Virus record (IMG/VR): IMGVR_UViG_3300036785_000305
Location: 1 to 64,000 of that record
Reading direction: 5' to 3' (one strand)
From: a virus
DNA length: 64,000 bases
Numbering within the stretch: position 1 is the stretch's first letter; each line of letters begins with the position of its first letter. This document shows, in pieces, positions 1 to 8,138 of the stretch. The notes beneath the pieces are model-generated. The model made no database searches. It saw only the letters and a program-made list of their open reading frames with translations, and was not told the DNA's origin. A program made the position numbers and the translations under genes.

Positions 1-484
1 CGGCCCACTCGGGCGGTGTCACCGGGAATCCCTTGAGGACAAGCTCGGCGGTTATGTCAGGCTCCAGGATCTGGCGCGGGCTGCGCGGGCCGAATGGAGT
101 CCATGGAGTTGCGAAAAGTTCACGGCCAACGTTAGGCCTGGACATCAGGACGCAAGGCCACCGGCTGTCAGTTGGACCAGGGATATGCCCAAGTACGACG
201 ACCCCAGCTGACACGACCCTAGCCAGGGCAAGGAGACGGGCAAAGATTTCAGGTGGAGCGAATCCCTTTGCCTCGGCGAAGAATGGGAGTCGTCCCGGCA
301 GGGTAAAGTCTGGGACGCCCCGGTAGGTACCATTTCTGGCGCGGATGAAGTAGCGCTCGTAGTCAAACGCAATCCCTGCCTCATTCAGGAATACTGCCCA
401 GCGAGCCTCCAGGCGTGATCGGAACAGGATGCCATTGTACCTCGTCGCTACTGACTCGTTCGGCGTTGCCCGGTTACTCACCAT
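1..484 (-). CDS. PD-(D/E)XK-type nuclease-like protein, partial (runs off left edge)
   Basis: The reading frame is open from an ATG at 484 to the window edge (161 codons visible). Near the N terminus it reads FRSRLEARWAVFLNEAGI, followed by a tyrosine/glutamate patch, VPDFTLP and FFAEAKG. The E...PDF...ExK spacing is the signature of a PD-(D/E)XK restriction-like nuclease fold in a family common in actinophages, so DNA or RNA cleavage is inferred, not shown. The start was chosen because the conserved RSRLEARW block begins about 12 residues after it. It is transcribed away from the late operon. The C-terminal part is outside the window. Confidence 0.8.
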   Translation of the reverse strand, partial: MVSNRATPNESVATRYNGILFRSRLEARWAVFLNEAGIAFDYERYFIRARNGTYRGVPDFTLPGRLPFFAEAKGFAPPEIFARLLALARVVSAGVVVLGHIPGPTDSRWPCVLMSRPNVGRELFATPWTPFGPRSPRQILEPDITAELVLKGFPVTPPEWA

Positions 485-568
485 AGTATTCTACCCGGTC
501 GTGACGACTCGAAACGTTACCCGTCGGTAGTAAGCGGACGGTTACGGAAAGTTATTATCGTTTTGCGG

Positions 569-597
569 TAGACTTTTAATGTTTGATAGGATACAAT
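569..597 (+). promoter_or_regulatory. Promoter for the late (structural) operon
   Basis: TAGACT at 569-574, a 17-nt spacer and TACAAT at 592-597. The same hexamer pair recurs upstream of the spike genes and upstream of the primase gene, so this is a phage-wide promoter type. An overlapping reading (TTGCGG, 18 nt, TAGGAT) is also possible. The stretch 598-743 up to the first gene is an untranslated leader in which I see no gene. Confidence 0.65.
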
Positions 598-743
598 CGA
601 CTCGGAACGGAACCGGGACGCTGCGGAGGGTGGTGATCTAGGGTGGAGGGTCTGAAGTTCTGGCCCATGGTGGTTGGTGCGGGTTTGTCCCTTGGCCCGT
701 CACCTATTGGATGCGCAGCGTTGTGCTCTGGGAGTTTGGTGAT

Positions 744-1199
744 ATGCCCGTGAGCCGTGGTTCCTGGCGTACGACGCCCCTGCCCAGTGGGTGGGGGCGT
801 CTGCGCGCCTCGGTACTGATCAGAGACCCGATCTGCCGATGGGGGATGCTTCCGGGCGAGGATGGCCCGTGCCATATGCCGTCGACGACTTCTGACCATA
901 TGGGTCCGCCCGATGACCACCGTATCGAGTTGCTGCGCGGGTTGTGCGAGCCGCATCATGTGCGCCGGTCTGGTCAGCAGGGCCAGGCGGCGAAGACCGC
1001 CAGGTATAGAGCAATGAAGTTCCGGCCGAAGGAGCCACATCCCGGCTTCATTAGGGATGGTGGATTATGCCTCCAGCGCCGTTCGTGCCTATCCAGAAGC
1101 ACCGCTCGCCAGGGGACGGCGAGAAGGCATGTCCGACCTGCTCGGGGACAGGGTCGGTCGACACGCACATCTGCAAGACCTGTCATCACTCCGGGGTAG
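744..1199 (+). CDS. HNH endonuclease next to the terminase genes
   Basis: From an ATG with GGGAG 9 nt upstream the protein reads LRASVLIRDPICRWG, then PCHMPSTTSDH, GPPDDH, LLRGLCEPHH and HPGFI. This is the layout of small phage HNH nucleases: C31/C43 and C68 as metal ligands, DH at 51-52 as the catalytic HNH histidine, HH at 71-72. The usual Asn of 'NL..LC' is replaced (LLRGLC). HNH proteins beside terminases (HK97 gp74 type) are known to support cos cleavage, and that role is inferred here. After HPGFI (about residue 107) the frame runs on for about 44 unconserved residues, overlapping the next gene by 133 nt, so the true stop may have been lost. Confidence 0.75.
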   Translation: MPVSRGSWRTTPLPSGWGRLRASVLIRDPICRWGMLPGEDGPCHMPSTTSDHMGPPDDHRIELLRGLCEPHHVRRSGQQGQAAKTARYRAMKFRPKEPHPGFIRDGGLCLQRRSCLSRSTARQGTARRHVRPARGQGRSTRTSARPVITPG

Positions 1200-1288
1200 T
1201 GCCGGAGTCCTGGAAGCCGGGAGACGGACCCGTCACGCCTGGCGATAAATCCACCAACAAGGGAAATGGCCCAAAGGGACGGGCCTGA
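1067..1288 (+). CDS. Small zinc-finger protein (DnaJ-like CxxC pairs)
   Basis: 73 residues. CPTCSGTG and CKTCHHSG form two CxxC knuckles about 12 residues apart, like a single DnaJ-type zinc module. The C-terminal half is hydrophilic and Gly/Lys-rich. The start ATG follows GGTGGA. The first 133 nt overlap the tail of the HNH frame; the paired cysteines make this frame the convincing one there. Function unknown; a metal-dependent RNA- or protein-binding adaptor is possible. Confidence 0.7.
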   Translation: MPPAPFVPIQKHRSPGDGEKACPTCSGTGSVDTHICKTCHHSGVVPESWKPGDGPVTPGDKSTNKGNGPKGRA

Positions 1289-1305
1289 GTGAAAGGGACA
1301 GAAGT

Positions 1306-2130
1306 ATGGGCTGGAGACTGGTACTAGTACCTGCATATGTGCCGGGGAGCGCTCCCGGCGCACCGTCACACCCGATCGTGCTACCGCCTGAATCAACGAC
1401 ACCGCCGTGGAGCCCGCACCCCGAGCACCCGATCCCGCCGACCGTCTGGCCGCAGCCGCCGACCGGCGGCGGCAGCCCGCCCGGCTTCTGGGGCGGCACG
1501 CCGCCCGAGTACGTTGATATCGGCCTGCCCATGCCGCAGCCGCCCAGCGGCGGTGCGCCGCCGTACCCGTCGCACCCAATTCCGCCGACCGTGTGGCCCA
1601 ACCCGCCGTCGGGTGGCGGTGGTGGGGAGCCGCCGGGATTCTGGGGTGGCGTAGCGCCGCCCTGGGTGGACACCACCCCGCCTCAGCCGCAGCCGAGTCC
1701 TGGCTGGCCTCCTGTGGCGATGCCGCCCATCTACTACCCGCCGACGGGAGGTGATGGTGAGCCCGGTGCGCCGACGCATCCCATCTACCTGCCGCCGGTC
1801 ATCTGGCCGGACCAGCCCGAGGGGCTACCGTCCTTCGATCCGGACCAGATCCCTGGACACCCGGACCTGCCGGACCTCAACTACGGCGTCTGGTACTGGG
1901 TCGACAACGACGGCGCGATGGAGCGGGCCTTCATCGCCCAGGTAGTCCGGCCGGGACACGACCTGCCGGGCTACGAGCCCAAGCTGCCGCCTGAGGACCG
2001 GCAGCCCGGCAACTGGGTGGTGTGCCTGATCAATCCGCAGCGCCCGGCCTGGGCGTGGGTCCCGTCAGCGGCGGCCGACCTGCCGCCGTCCGGTGAGCCG
2101 CCGCAAGTCGAGCACCACTCCGCGAGGTAG
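1306..2130 (+). CDS. Proline-rich repeat protein, probable virion or assembly protein
   Basis: 274 residues with AGGGA 7 nt before the ATG. Residues 1-170 are extremely Pro/Gly/Trp-rich and contain two copies of a roughly 50-residue unit beginning HPIPPTVWP and containing PPGFWGG, so this part is probably extended or polyproline. Residues 190-260 look globular (GVWYWVDNDG, NWVVCLINP). There is no signal peptide or membrane segment. Its place just before the terminase genes suggests a structural or packaging accessory role, but I do not recognise a family. Confidence 0.7.
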   Translation: MGWRLVLVPAYVPGSAPGAPSHPIVLPPESTTPPWSPHPEHPIPPTVWPQPPTGGGSPPGFWGGTPPEYVDIGLPMPQPPSGGAPPYPSHPIPPTVWPNPPSGGGGGEPPGFWGGVAPPWVDTTPPQPQPSPGWPPVAMPPIYYPPTGGDGEPGAPTHPIYLPPVIWPDQPEGLPSFDPDQIPGHPDLPDLNYGVWYWVDNDGAMERAFIAQVVRPGHDLPGYEPKLPPEDRQPGNWVVCLINPQRPAWAWVPSAAADLPPSGEPPQVEHHSAR

Positions 2131-2144
2131 GAAGCAGGTAGACA

Positions 2145-2438
2145 ATGCAGTTCAACCATACGGCTACCGTCGCCGGGGCTGGTCCCGGTGTTGACGCGGG
2201 GGCCGGCAAGACGTACCGGCATCTGGGGATGAAAGTCTCCGGCAATGCTCCGGACTGCGTTGTCAACCTCGAAACCTCGCCAGACGGTACCACGTGGACC
2301 GTCGTAGATGTGGTCACTGGCGGGAACCGCTGGGCGCTGGCAGGCCTCCATGCCAACGTCCAGCACGTCCGCTCCAACGTCATCAACCTCGGGGCGGCAG
2401 GACTACCAATCTCAACAACCCTCGTATACGGCAACTAG
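2145..2438 (+). CDS. Small beta-rich protein of unknown function
   Basis: 97 residues, ATG preceded by AGGAAGCAGGTAGACA. The sequence alternates hydrophobic and polar residues with many Gly/Thr/Val (for example NLETSPDGTTWTVVDVV), as expected of a small beta-sandwich such as a virion decoration domain. It sits between the Pro-rich gene and terminase small subunit and is followed 9 nt later by the next gene. No family is recognised. Confidence 0.6.
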   Translation: MQFNHTATVAGAGPGVDAGAGKTYRHLGMKVSGNAPDCVVNLETSPDGTTWTVVDVVTGGNRWALAGLHANVQHVRSNVINLGAAGLPISTTLVYGN

Positions 2439-2447
2439 GGAGGGGTC

Positions 2448-2903
2448 GTGGTAGCAGCCAGGAAGAAACCAGCTCAAAGGACCGGCGCGGGTTCCGGGGT
2501 AGCTGATGACCCGCGCTTCCTCTCCGTGTCCAAGGGTGCCTCGCGTGCCAGGGAAGTTCCCATTCCTGACGCGAACCCCAGCTGGCTTCCGGCGGCACGG
2601 TCCTGGTTCCGCTCCCTGGCGCTGTCGGGCCAGTCTGAGTTCTATGAGGCTTCAGACTGGTCCACGGCAGTACTTGCGGCACAGATCTATGACATGTTCT
2701 TGCGGTCGCATCATGCGAATCTGCTGCCGTCATTCGAGCGGCTGTCGGCGAGGCTCGGCGTGACGGTAGCCGACCGAAAGCGCAACCGCATCGAACTCAA
2801 CGAGCCTGAAGTTACTGACATCGATGAGGAAGCTGCCGACCAGGCGGTCGTCGACTGGCACGGCCGCCTCGGCATCGTGCGTGATACCGGAACGGACGGG
2901 TAG
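2448..2903 (+). CDS. Terminase small subunit (putative)
   Basis: 151 residues from a GTG with GGGAGGGG just upstream. After a basic N terminus the body is alpha-helical (PSWLPAARSWFRSLALSGQSEFYEASDW, in two pieces, and FERLSARLGVTVADR), ending in an acidic tail. This is the pattern of actinophage terminase small subunits, which recognise the packaging site and load the large subunit. The call rests on helical content, size and position two genes before the large subunit rather than a diagnostic motif. Confidence 0.6.
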   Translation: MVAARKKPAQRTGAGSGVADDPRFLSVSKGASRAREVPIPDANPSWLPAARSWFRSLALSGQSEFYEASDWSTAVLAAQIYDMFLRSHHANLLPSFERLSARLGVTVADRKRNRIELNEPEVTDIDEEAADQAVVDWHGRLGIVRDTGTDG

Positions 2904-2905
2904 CC

Positions 2906-3754
2906 ATGGTCAATTTTAATCCTGGCGAGTTCCGGGGATTCCACGGGCGCTGGCAGTTGGGTGGAGAGCGCCACGCTCATCTCCGACGCAGGAAAGGAAT
3001 TCTTGGCGCGGTAGAGCACGCCGCTAGTGCCGGAATTGCCAGGGATAGCCGCAAGGTTGAGCGGGATGCTATCAGGGCACAAAGAGCTTCCAATGTGCAG
3101 ATCCGGAGGGTTGCCGAGGCTACCGCGAGGTCACGCGGCATATCTACGTCAACGTTCAGGCAAGCCGAGAGGCAAGCGGGCGTAGGCAGAGGCACTGAAA
3201 GGGCCGCAGCCGGGGAAGGCAAGAAAGAAGCGCGAAAGACGACACGGCGTAGGCGTAGCAGACTACGGTCGATCACACGTGGTCGGTATGGGCGCAGGAG
3301 GTTTGGTGGGGGACGTTCGCACGTGGCCGGGCTTCTCAGGGCGGTTGCCCTAGCACGTTTGCTCCGCGGGCGCAAGAAGACGACTGCCGGTACCAGAGTC
3401 CATGTCCCAGGCGTACCGACCGCCAAGAAGGCGCCAAAGCCAAAGAAGGCAAAGGCAAAGGCAAAGCCGAAGGCAAAGCCAAAGGCAAAGCCGCGTAACA
3501 TTAGGCCACCGAAGGCACCTACTGGTAAGCGACCATCGACTGGGACGGGCAAGGGCGTAGCTCAGAAGGTTACGCCGTCATCGCAGGTGATGGCGAACCT
3601 TCAGAGGTACGTTAACGCGCCTGGCGGTGCCCGGGCCGGTGTCGGCACGGCCGGAAGGTCATCGACGGCGAGATCCGGTGTCAGCGCTGGAGCAAGGGCA
3701 GGCGCTAGGTCGTCGTCCGGACGTTCGCTGGTTGTTGGAGGAAGACGGCACTAG
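2906..3754 (+). CDS. Highly basic, histone H1-like protein between terminase subunits
   Basis: 282 residues starting 3 nt after the previous stop. N-terminal FNPGEFRGFHGRW resembles the short 'RD..GRW' tags seen on some phage head proteins. The middle is Arg-rich (TTRRRRSRLRS, RGRYGRRRFGGGRS) and residues about 172-196 carry a KPKKAKAKAKPKAKPKAK-type lysine/alanine/proline tract like bacterial and eukaryotic H1 tails. The C terminus is Ser/Gly/Ala-rich. It probably binds nucleic acid. It could coat DNA during packaging or be a head-internal protein; neither is shown. Confidence 0.7.
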   Translation: MVNFNPGEFRGFHGRWQLGGERHAHLRRRKGILGAVEHAASAGIARDSRKVERDAIRAQRASNVQIRRVAEATARSRGISTSTFRQAERQAGVGRGTERAAAGEGKKEARKTTRRRRSRLRSITRGRYGRRRFGGGRSHVAGLLRAVALARLLRGRKKTTAGTRVHVPGVPTAKKAPKPKKAKAKAKPKAKPKAKPRNIRPPKAPTGKRPSTGTGKGVAQKVTPSSQVMANLQRYVNAPGGARAGVGTAGRSSTARSGVSAGARAGARSSSGRSLVVGGRRH

Positions 3755-3770
3755 CTGATTGGGGTGACTT

Positions 3771-5426
3771 ATGGACATTGCGCCGCGTGACCGTCTCGTC
3801 ACCCTGCCGGAGGGGATTCCTAAGCTCACCCTTGGCTGGGAAGCTATTCACTGGGCGTCGAAGTACCTCAAACAACCAGACGGGCCGGATGCGGGAGACC
3901 GCTGGGAGTTTACGGAATCGCAAGTGCGCTTCCTTCTGTGGTGGTACGCGATACGGGAGGATGGGCGTTGGGTTTTCTACCATGGTGTACGGCGCTACCC
4001 AAAAGGCGCTGGGAAGTCCCCATTCGCGGCTGTACTAGCCATGATCGAGCTGCTAGCGCCCGTTCGCCTGCTCAAATACGATCTCGACGCGCCTGGTGGA
4101 TGTCTTGGCAAGGTTGTATCTATGCCGCTCGTTCAGATCGGCGCTTCATCTCATGACCAGGCAAACATCAACACAATGCGCATGGTCCGGGCTCTCCTAC
4201 CAAAGAATTCGAGAATCCTCAAGGACTATGATGTCGAAGCTGGCAAAACCATCTTCCATATCCCAGGCGGTGGCCAGCTCATGGTCATCACGTCTTCTCC
4301 CACTACCGAGGAAGGGGCGCTGGTCACGTTTGCGATTCTGGACCAGACGGAATCGTTTACGCCGTCCAACGGTGGAGTTGAACTTGCCGAAGTTATGGAC
4401 CGTAACGTCGGCAAGTCTGGGTCGCGGATTATCGAGACTTCGAATGCCTGGGAGCCGGGGAAGGAAACCGTTGCTGAGAACACGTTTGATGCTTGGGTGG
4501 CGCAGGAGGAAGGGCGCCTCAAAGGCAAAGGCCGTATCCTATATGATGCGCGCATGGCCCCTCCTGATGTCGATTTCGATGACATCGCCTCGATTCGCAA
4601 GGCTGTCGAGTTTGCTTATGGTGATGCTTATTGGGTGGATGTTGAGGATATTGTGGAGAACCGCATCCTCTCGCCTCGCACACCGCTCGATGTCTCGAAG
4701 CGTTATTACCTCAATTGGCCAGAGTCTCCAGAAGATGCCTGGACCACGCCACAGAAGTGGGCGCGTCTTGCGGATGTTGAATTCCGTATTGAAGATGGCT
4801 CTGATATCGCAATGTTCTTCGATGGCTCGCGGACTTCGGATGCTACGGCTCTGGTTGGATGTCATATAGAGACCGGGTTTGTATTCTCGCTCGGTATCTG
4901 GGAGCCTTTGGGATCTGGGAAGCCGATCCCGGTCGATGAGGTACACTATGCCGTACGGGCGGCAAAGGAAAAGTGGAACGTATGTGCGTTCTTCGGGGAC
5001 GTTAATGAGTGGGAAGAGTCCACGAAGATAACTTGGCGTGAGGAATTCGAGGATACGCTGGACGTATGGGCGGTGCCGACCGGGCGCGACCCGCAGCCGG
5101 TTGCCTGGGACATGCGCTCGCACGTCGCGGAATTCACGCATGCGTGCGAAATGGTACTTGGCGAGATTGATTCGCCCGTGCCGTCATTCAAACACGATGG
5201 CGACTCGGCGCTAGGCCGTCACGTAGCGAATGCCCGGCGTCGGCCGAACCGCTGGGGCGTGTCAATCGGCAAGGAGTCTCCTAAGTCGCCTAAGAAGATT
5301 GACGCCTGCGTCTCTATGATCGGGGCGCGGCACGCTCGACGTCTCGTGCTAGCTTCAAAGAAGTACAAGGAACGCAAGGATGCTGCCATGAAGCGTGGTG
5401 GCCGTCGTGTCTGGAGTTTCAGCTAA
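3771..5426 (+). CDS. terL: Terminase large subunit (packaging ATPase and nuclease)
   Basis: 551 residues, the usual length. Walker A-like RRYPKGAGKS (74-83) and Walker B FAILDQTE (187-194, with the acidic pair replaced by DQTE as in many siphophage terminases) mark the ATPase. The C-terminal RNase H-like nuclease begins near MFFDGSRTSDATAL, with further acidic positions in FFGDVNEWE and DACVSMIGARH. It translocates DNA into the prohead through the portal and cuts it at the end of packaging. It is followed by a one-base TAATG overlap with a tiny gene and then portal. Confidence 0.95.
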   Translation: MDIAPRDRLVTLPEGIPKLTLGWEAIHWASKYLKQPDGPDAGDRWEFTESQVRFLLWWYAIREDGRWVFYHGVRRYPKGAGKSPFAAVLAMIELLAPVRLLKYDLDAPGGCLGKVVSMPLVQIGASSHDQANINTMRMVRALLPKNSRILKDYDVEAGKTIFHIPGGGQLMVITSSPTTEEGALVTFAILDQTESFTPSNGGVELAEVMDRNVGKSGSRIIETSNAWEPGKETVAENTFDAWVAQEEGRLKGKGRILYDARMAPPDVDFDDIASIRKAVEFAYGDAYWVDVEDIVENRILSPRTPLDVSKRYYLNWPESPEDAWTTPQKWARLADVEFRIEDGSDIAMFFDGSRTSDATALVGCHIETGFVFSLGIWEPLGSGKPIPVDEVHYAVRAAKEKWNVCAFFGDVNEWEESTKITWREEFEDTLDVWAVPTGRDPQPVAWDMRSHVAEFTHACEMVLGEIDSPVPSFKHDGDSALGRHVANARRRPNRWGVSIGKESPKSPKKIDACVSMIGARHARRLVLASKKYKERKDAAMKRGGRRVWSFS

Positions 5427-5524
5427 TGAGAAGGTTCACACTTATAGAGTTGATGCTTATGGTATCGGCCGGATGCTTCATAGTCATCACCATCGCCGTA
5501 GGGCATATAGCTGGGTGGTGGTAG
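5426..5524 (+). CDS. 32-residue small membrane peptide with prepilin-like N terminus
   Basis: The ATG overlaps the terL stop by one base (TAATG), suggesting coupled translation. The peptide begins MRRFTLIELMLMVSAGC and continues as one hydrophobic segment ending HIAGWW. FTLIELM is the textbook start of type IV pilins, but the glycine that precedes the cleavage site is Arg here and there is no pilin body, so processing is doubtful. Its last codons carry the GGGTGGTGG that serves as ribosome site for portal, starting 1 nt after its stop. It may be a translation-coupling leader or a real micro-protein. Confidence 0.55.
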   Translation: MRRFTLIELMLMVSAGCFIVITIAVGHIAGWW

Positions 5525-5525
5525 T

Positions 5526-7124
5526 ATGATTATCGGGACAAATGACGTTGTTGAGGTCGTCAATACAGCGCTCGACGCTAGGCAGGCCGAGCAGACCCGT
5601 CTGCGTCGTATAGGGCAGTACGTTCGTGGACGGCAAGACCCGCCCTATATTCCCAGGGGCGTTAATGCGGAGTACCGCTGGATTGCTAAGAAGGCAAGGC
5701 GTAACTTCTTGCCGCTCGTCGTGTCGGTGATCTCGGAGAACCTACACGTTGACGGCTACAAGCCAGCTGGCACTACGGCGAATGAGATGGCGTCTCCGCA
5801 GAAGCCGCAACCAGAGTGGGATGCGTTCCGGGCAAATCGAATGGTGTCGCGGCAGCACGGGGTTCATCGCTCGGTTATCAAGTATGGTGCGGCATACACT
5901 CTCGTGCTGCCGGGCATGATGGCTTCTGATGAGGAGCAACTCGCTGATGTTCCGGTGATCCGGCCCGTGTCACCGCGCCGGATGACGGCGTTCTATGCGG
6001 ACCCGATTGACGATGAGTGGCCGCAGTTTGCTATCGAGGTAGACATCAAGAATCTGCCCAAGGGCAAGCAGCAAATGATAGTCTACGTTTACGATGAGGA
6101 GTACAGGTATATCCTGCAGGGGAATGTTTCGCCGAATGCTACGACTTCTCAGCTCCAGCTAGCGGACGCATCGAATGCTCTTCTTCAGGGGCAGCCGACG
6201 GTAGCTCAGCATAGTATGGGGATCTGTCCGGTCGTCCGGTTCCTGTATGAAGTTGACCTTGACGGCGAGGATGACTGTGTAGGCGAGATCGAGCCGATCA
6301 TGCCGATCCAGGACCAGATCAACTTCGATACGTTCAATCTAATGATCTCGACGCAGTTTGCCGCGTTCCGGCAGAGGTACGTCTCGGGTATGTCGCCGGT
6401 CGATGAGGAGGGTCGTGAGCAAGCTCCATTCCGCCCAGGCGTGGATCGTGTATGGGCTTCAGATGATCCGACCACGAAGTTTGGCGAATTCGGGGAGACG
6501 GCTCTCCAGCCATACTCATTGGTGCGGGAAGACGGCATACGGCATATGTCGACAATCTGCCAGGTACCGCCGTATCACCTGCTCGGTCAGGTTGCGAATA
6601 TGTCAGCTGAGGCGCTCGCTGCGGCACGGGATGGTTTCGATCGGAAGGTTGAGGAACTTCAGGCTGCCCTAACCGACCCGTGGCGAAATGTCTTCAGGCT
6701 TGTGGACCTGGCATCAGGAAATGACAAAGGATGGAACGACCTGTTCGGCACGATCGTATGGAGGGACACGTCGGCGCGGGCATTCACGTCAACGATCCAG
6801 GGCCTAGTCGCTATCGCGCAGCAACTTGGCGTACCGGCGACGGAGCTATGGCAGAGAATCCCAGGGGCCACCGCGGATGACGTTGCTTCCTGGCAGCTCG
6901 CATACCAGAGGCAGCAGGCTCAGGCGATAGTGGAGAATATGATCCAGCAGCAGGCGGCAGCGGCCCAGGCTGCGGGTACTACTGTCCCTCCGGGTTCGGT
7001 GCCTCCCGGGCAGGCTCCTGGCGTTGGCGTAATCCCGGCCGGTGGGGTTGGTCCTATCTCACCGCCGCCGCCGGCATTGCCTCCTGGTTCGCCTCCTGCT
7101 GGGGGAGGTCCGGCTCAGCCATGA
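5526..7124 (+). CDS. Portal protein
   Basis: 532 residues. The order and length, directly after terminase and before a MuF-like gene, fit the SPP1 gp6-like portal class. Visible features are a charged helical N terminus, PEWDAFRANRM followed by a beta-rich region (residues about 130-230), CPVVRFLYEVD, the long helix region MSAEALAAARDGFDRKVEELQ, and a Pro/Gly/Gln-rich C-terminal tail from about 480. Twelve copies would form the DNA channel at one capsid vertex. The stop overlaps the next start (ATGA). Confidence 0.9.
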   Translation: MIIGTNDVVEVVNTALDARQAEQTRLRRIGQYVRGRQDPPYIPRGVNAEYRWIAKKARRNFLPLVVSVISENLHVDGYKPAGTTANEMASPQKPQPEWDAFRANRMVSRQHGVHRSVIKYGAAYTLVLPGMMASDEEQLADVPVIRPVSPRRMTAFYADPIDDEWPQFAIEVDIKNLPKGKQQMIVYVYDEEYRYILQGNVSPNATTSQLQLADASNALLQGQPTVAQHSMGICPVVRFLYEVDLDGEDDCVGEIEPIMPIQDQINFDTFNLMISTQFAAFRQRYVSGMSPVDEEGREQAPFRPGVDRVWASDDPTTKFGEFGETALQPYSLVREDGIRHMSTICQVPPYHLLGQVANMSAEALAAARDGFDRKVEELQAALTDPWRNVFRLVDLASGNDKGWNDLFGTIVWRDTSARAFTSTIQGLVAIAQQLGVPATELWQRIPGATADDVASWQLAYQRQQAQAIVENMIQQQAAAAQAAGTTVPPGSVPPGQAPGVGVIPAGGVGPISPPPPALPPGSPPAGGGPAQP

Positions 7125-7945
7125 TGATTCCCGTTTCTGACAGGCAGGCATCAGATCTGCTATTCAGTATGTACAAAGGACATCAGAAGTTGATCGCGGC
7201 GCGGGTCTCAGCAGCTATTGGGTCATTTTGGTCGTCGATGATTGACCCGGCATACTTCAATGATACGTGGAATCGTTTCAGCCCGATCGTGAGAGGTATC
7301 ATTGATACGCACTATCAGATGTCTGCTGCTGACGCTAGCAACTACTATGGGCTGTCTCGTGCTGTTGCTGGTTTTGTCGGCCCTACTGTTCCTGGCAGGA
7401 ATCTTGGTAGCGGGTACCTTGAGACATTGACAGACAAGGCAGGCAAGGGCTCGTTCTATCAGCATGTCGATAGCGGTAAGCCTGTGGCGGTAGCCTCAGA
7501 GATGGCTCGGCGCGGTCTTATGGGCGCTTCGGTGCGGGTAGTCCTCAATGGCGGACGCAATACGGTAACAAATGCAGCAGCGGGGGATAATGTTGCTACT
7601 GGCTGGGAGCGTATTGTTGAATCTAGCCCCTGTGCCGATTGTGCTAGGCGTGCTGCTAGCGGTGGTGTACGTAAAGAACAATCGTCTTCGTTCCGTGCGC
7701 ACGATCACTGTACGTGTCTGGCTCGCGTTGTATTCAGGGGTCAGAGTTCGGCTAATGCTGGCCTCGCTGAAGAGTGGGGACGGACGACGATGGGTAAGAA
7801 TGGGAAGGACGCGATAGCGGCCTGGAATCAGTATTGGAGTGAAAAGAATGGCAGCAACAGGAACGGCGGTGGCGGGGCAGAAGCTACGCCAGCGTCTACA
7901 GCAGAAGGGGCAGGCGATGCCCCCGTCGAAGTCCAATCAGTCTGA
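7121..7945 (+). CDS. MuF-like minor head (capsid morphogenesis) protein
   Basis: 274 residues. C171/C174 (SPCADCARR) and H194-H196-C197-C199 (AHDHCTCL) form the Cys/His pattern that ends the phage head morphogenesis (SPP1 gp7/Mu F) domain. In this family the protein binds portal and is packaged in small numbers, sometimes carrying a toxin or protease domain; no extra domain is visible here. The C-terminal 40 residues are low-complexity Gly/Ala/Ser and overlap the next gene in another frame. Confidence 0.8.
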   Translation: MMIPVSDRQASDLLFSMYKGHQKLIAARVSAAIGSFWSSMIDPAYFNDTWNRFSPIVRGIIDTHYQMSAADASNYYGLSRAVAGFVGPTVPGRNLGSGYLETLTDKAGKGSFYQHVDSGKPVAVASEMARRGLMGASVRVVLNGGRNTVTNAAAGDNVATGWERIVESSPCADCARRAASGGVRKEQSSSFRAHDHCTCLARVVFRGQSSANAGLAEEWGRTTMGKNGKDAIAAWNQYWSEKNGSNRNGGGGAEATPASTAEGAGDAPVEVQSV

Positions 7946-8138
7946 CTCGCCGCGCTTCCCGATCCAGGCGCGTACTGGGCCGAACTCGCTGGCGTCGGCT
8001 ATCAAGGCCGTCGGCCGGGCGCGGCCTAACACGCCGGCCGAGCACAACAAGGTTCGCGCCTACATTAAGCGCGTAGCCAAGGCAAAGGGGTGGCACTCGG
8101 ACATCCCTGACTCCTGGAAGAAAGGTGGCGGCAAGTGA
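7848..8138 (+). CDS. Small basic head-region protein
   Basis: 96 residues. The start used is ATG 7848 (GGAG 8 nt upstream). A GTG at 7839 and an ATG at 7917 (AAGGGG 6 nt upstream) are alternatives; the conserved part begins after 7917 with PRFPIQARTGPNSLASAIKAV. The C-terminal half, EHNKVRAYIKRVAKAKG...IPDSW, is like the last segment of many actinophage prohead proteases and scaffolds, where VR.HI..RAKALG..IP..W occurs. It may therefore be a separate head-assembly peptide. Overlaps the MuF-like gene by up to 98 nt. Confidence 0.65.
   Translation: MAATGTAVAGQKLRQRLQQKGQAMPPSKSNQSDSPRFPIQARTGPNSLASAIKAVGRARPNTPAEHNKVRAYIKRVAKAKGWHSDIPDSWKKGGGK

Noticed and set aside
773-801. 8-bp hairpin as a small RNA
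   Set aside because: It lies inside the HNH coding frame, and no promoter or terminator brackets it.
5426-5524. A true type IV pilin gene
   Set aside because: Only the first helix motif is present; there is no Gly before the cleavage position, no globular domain and no peptidase or assembly gene.
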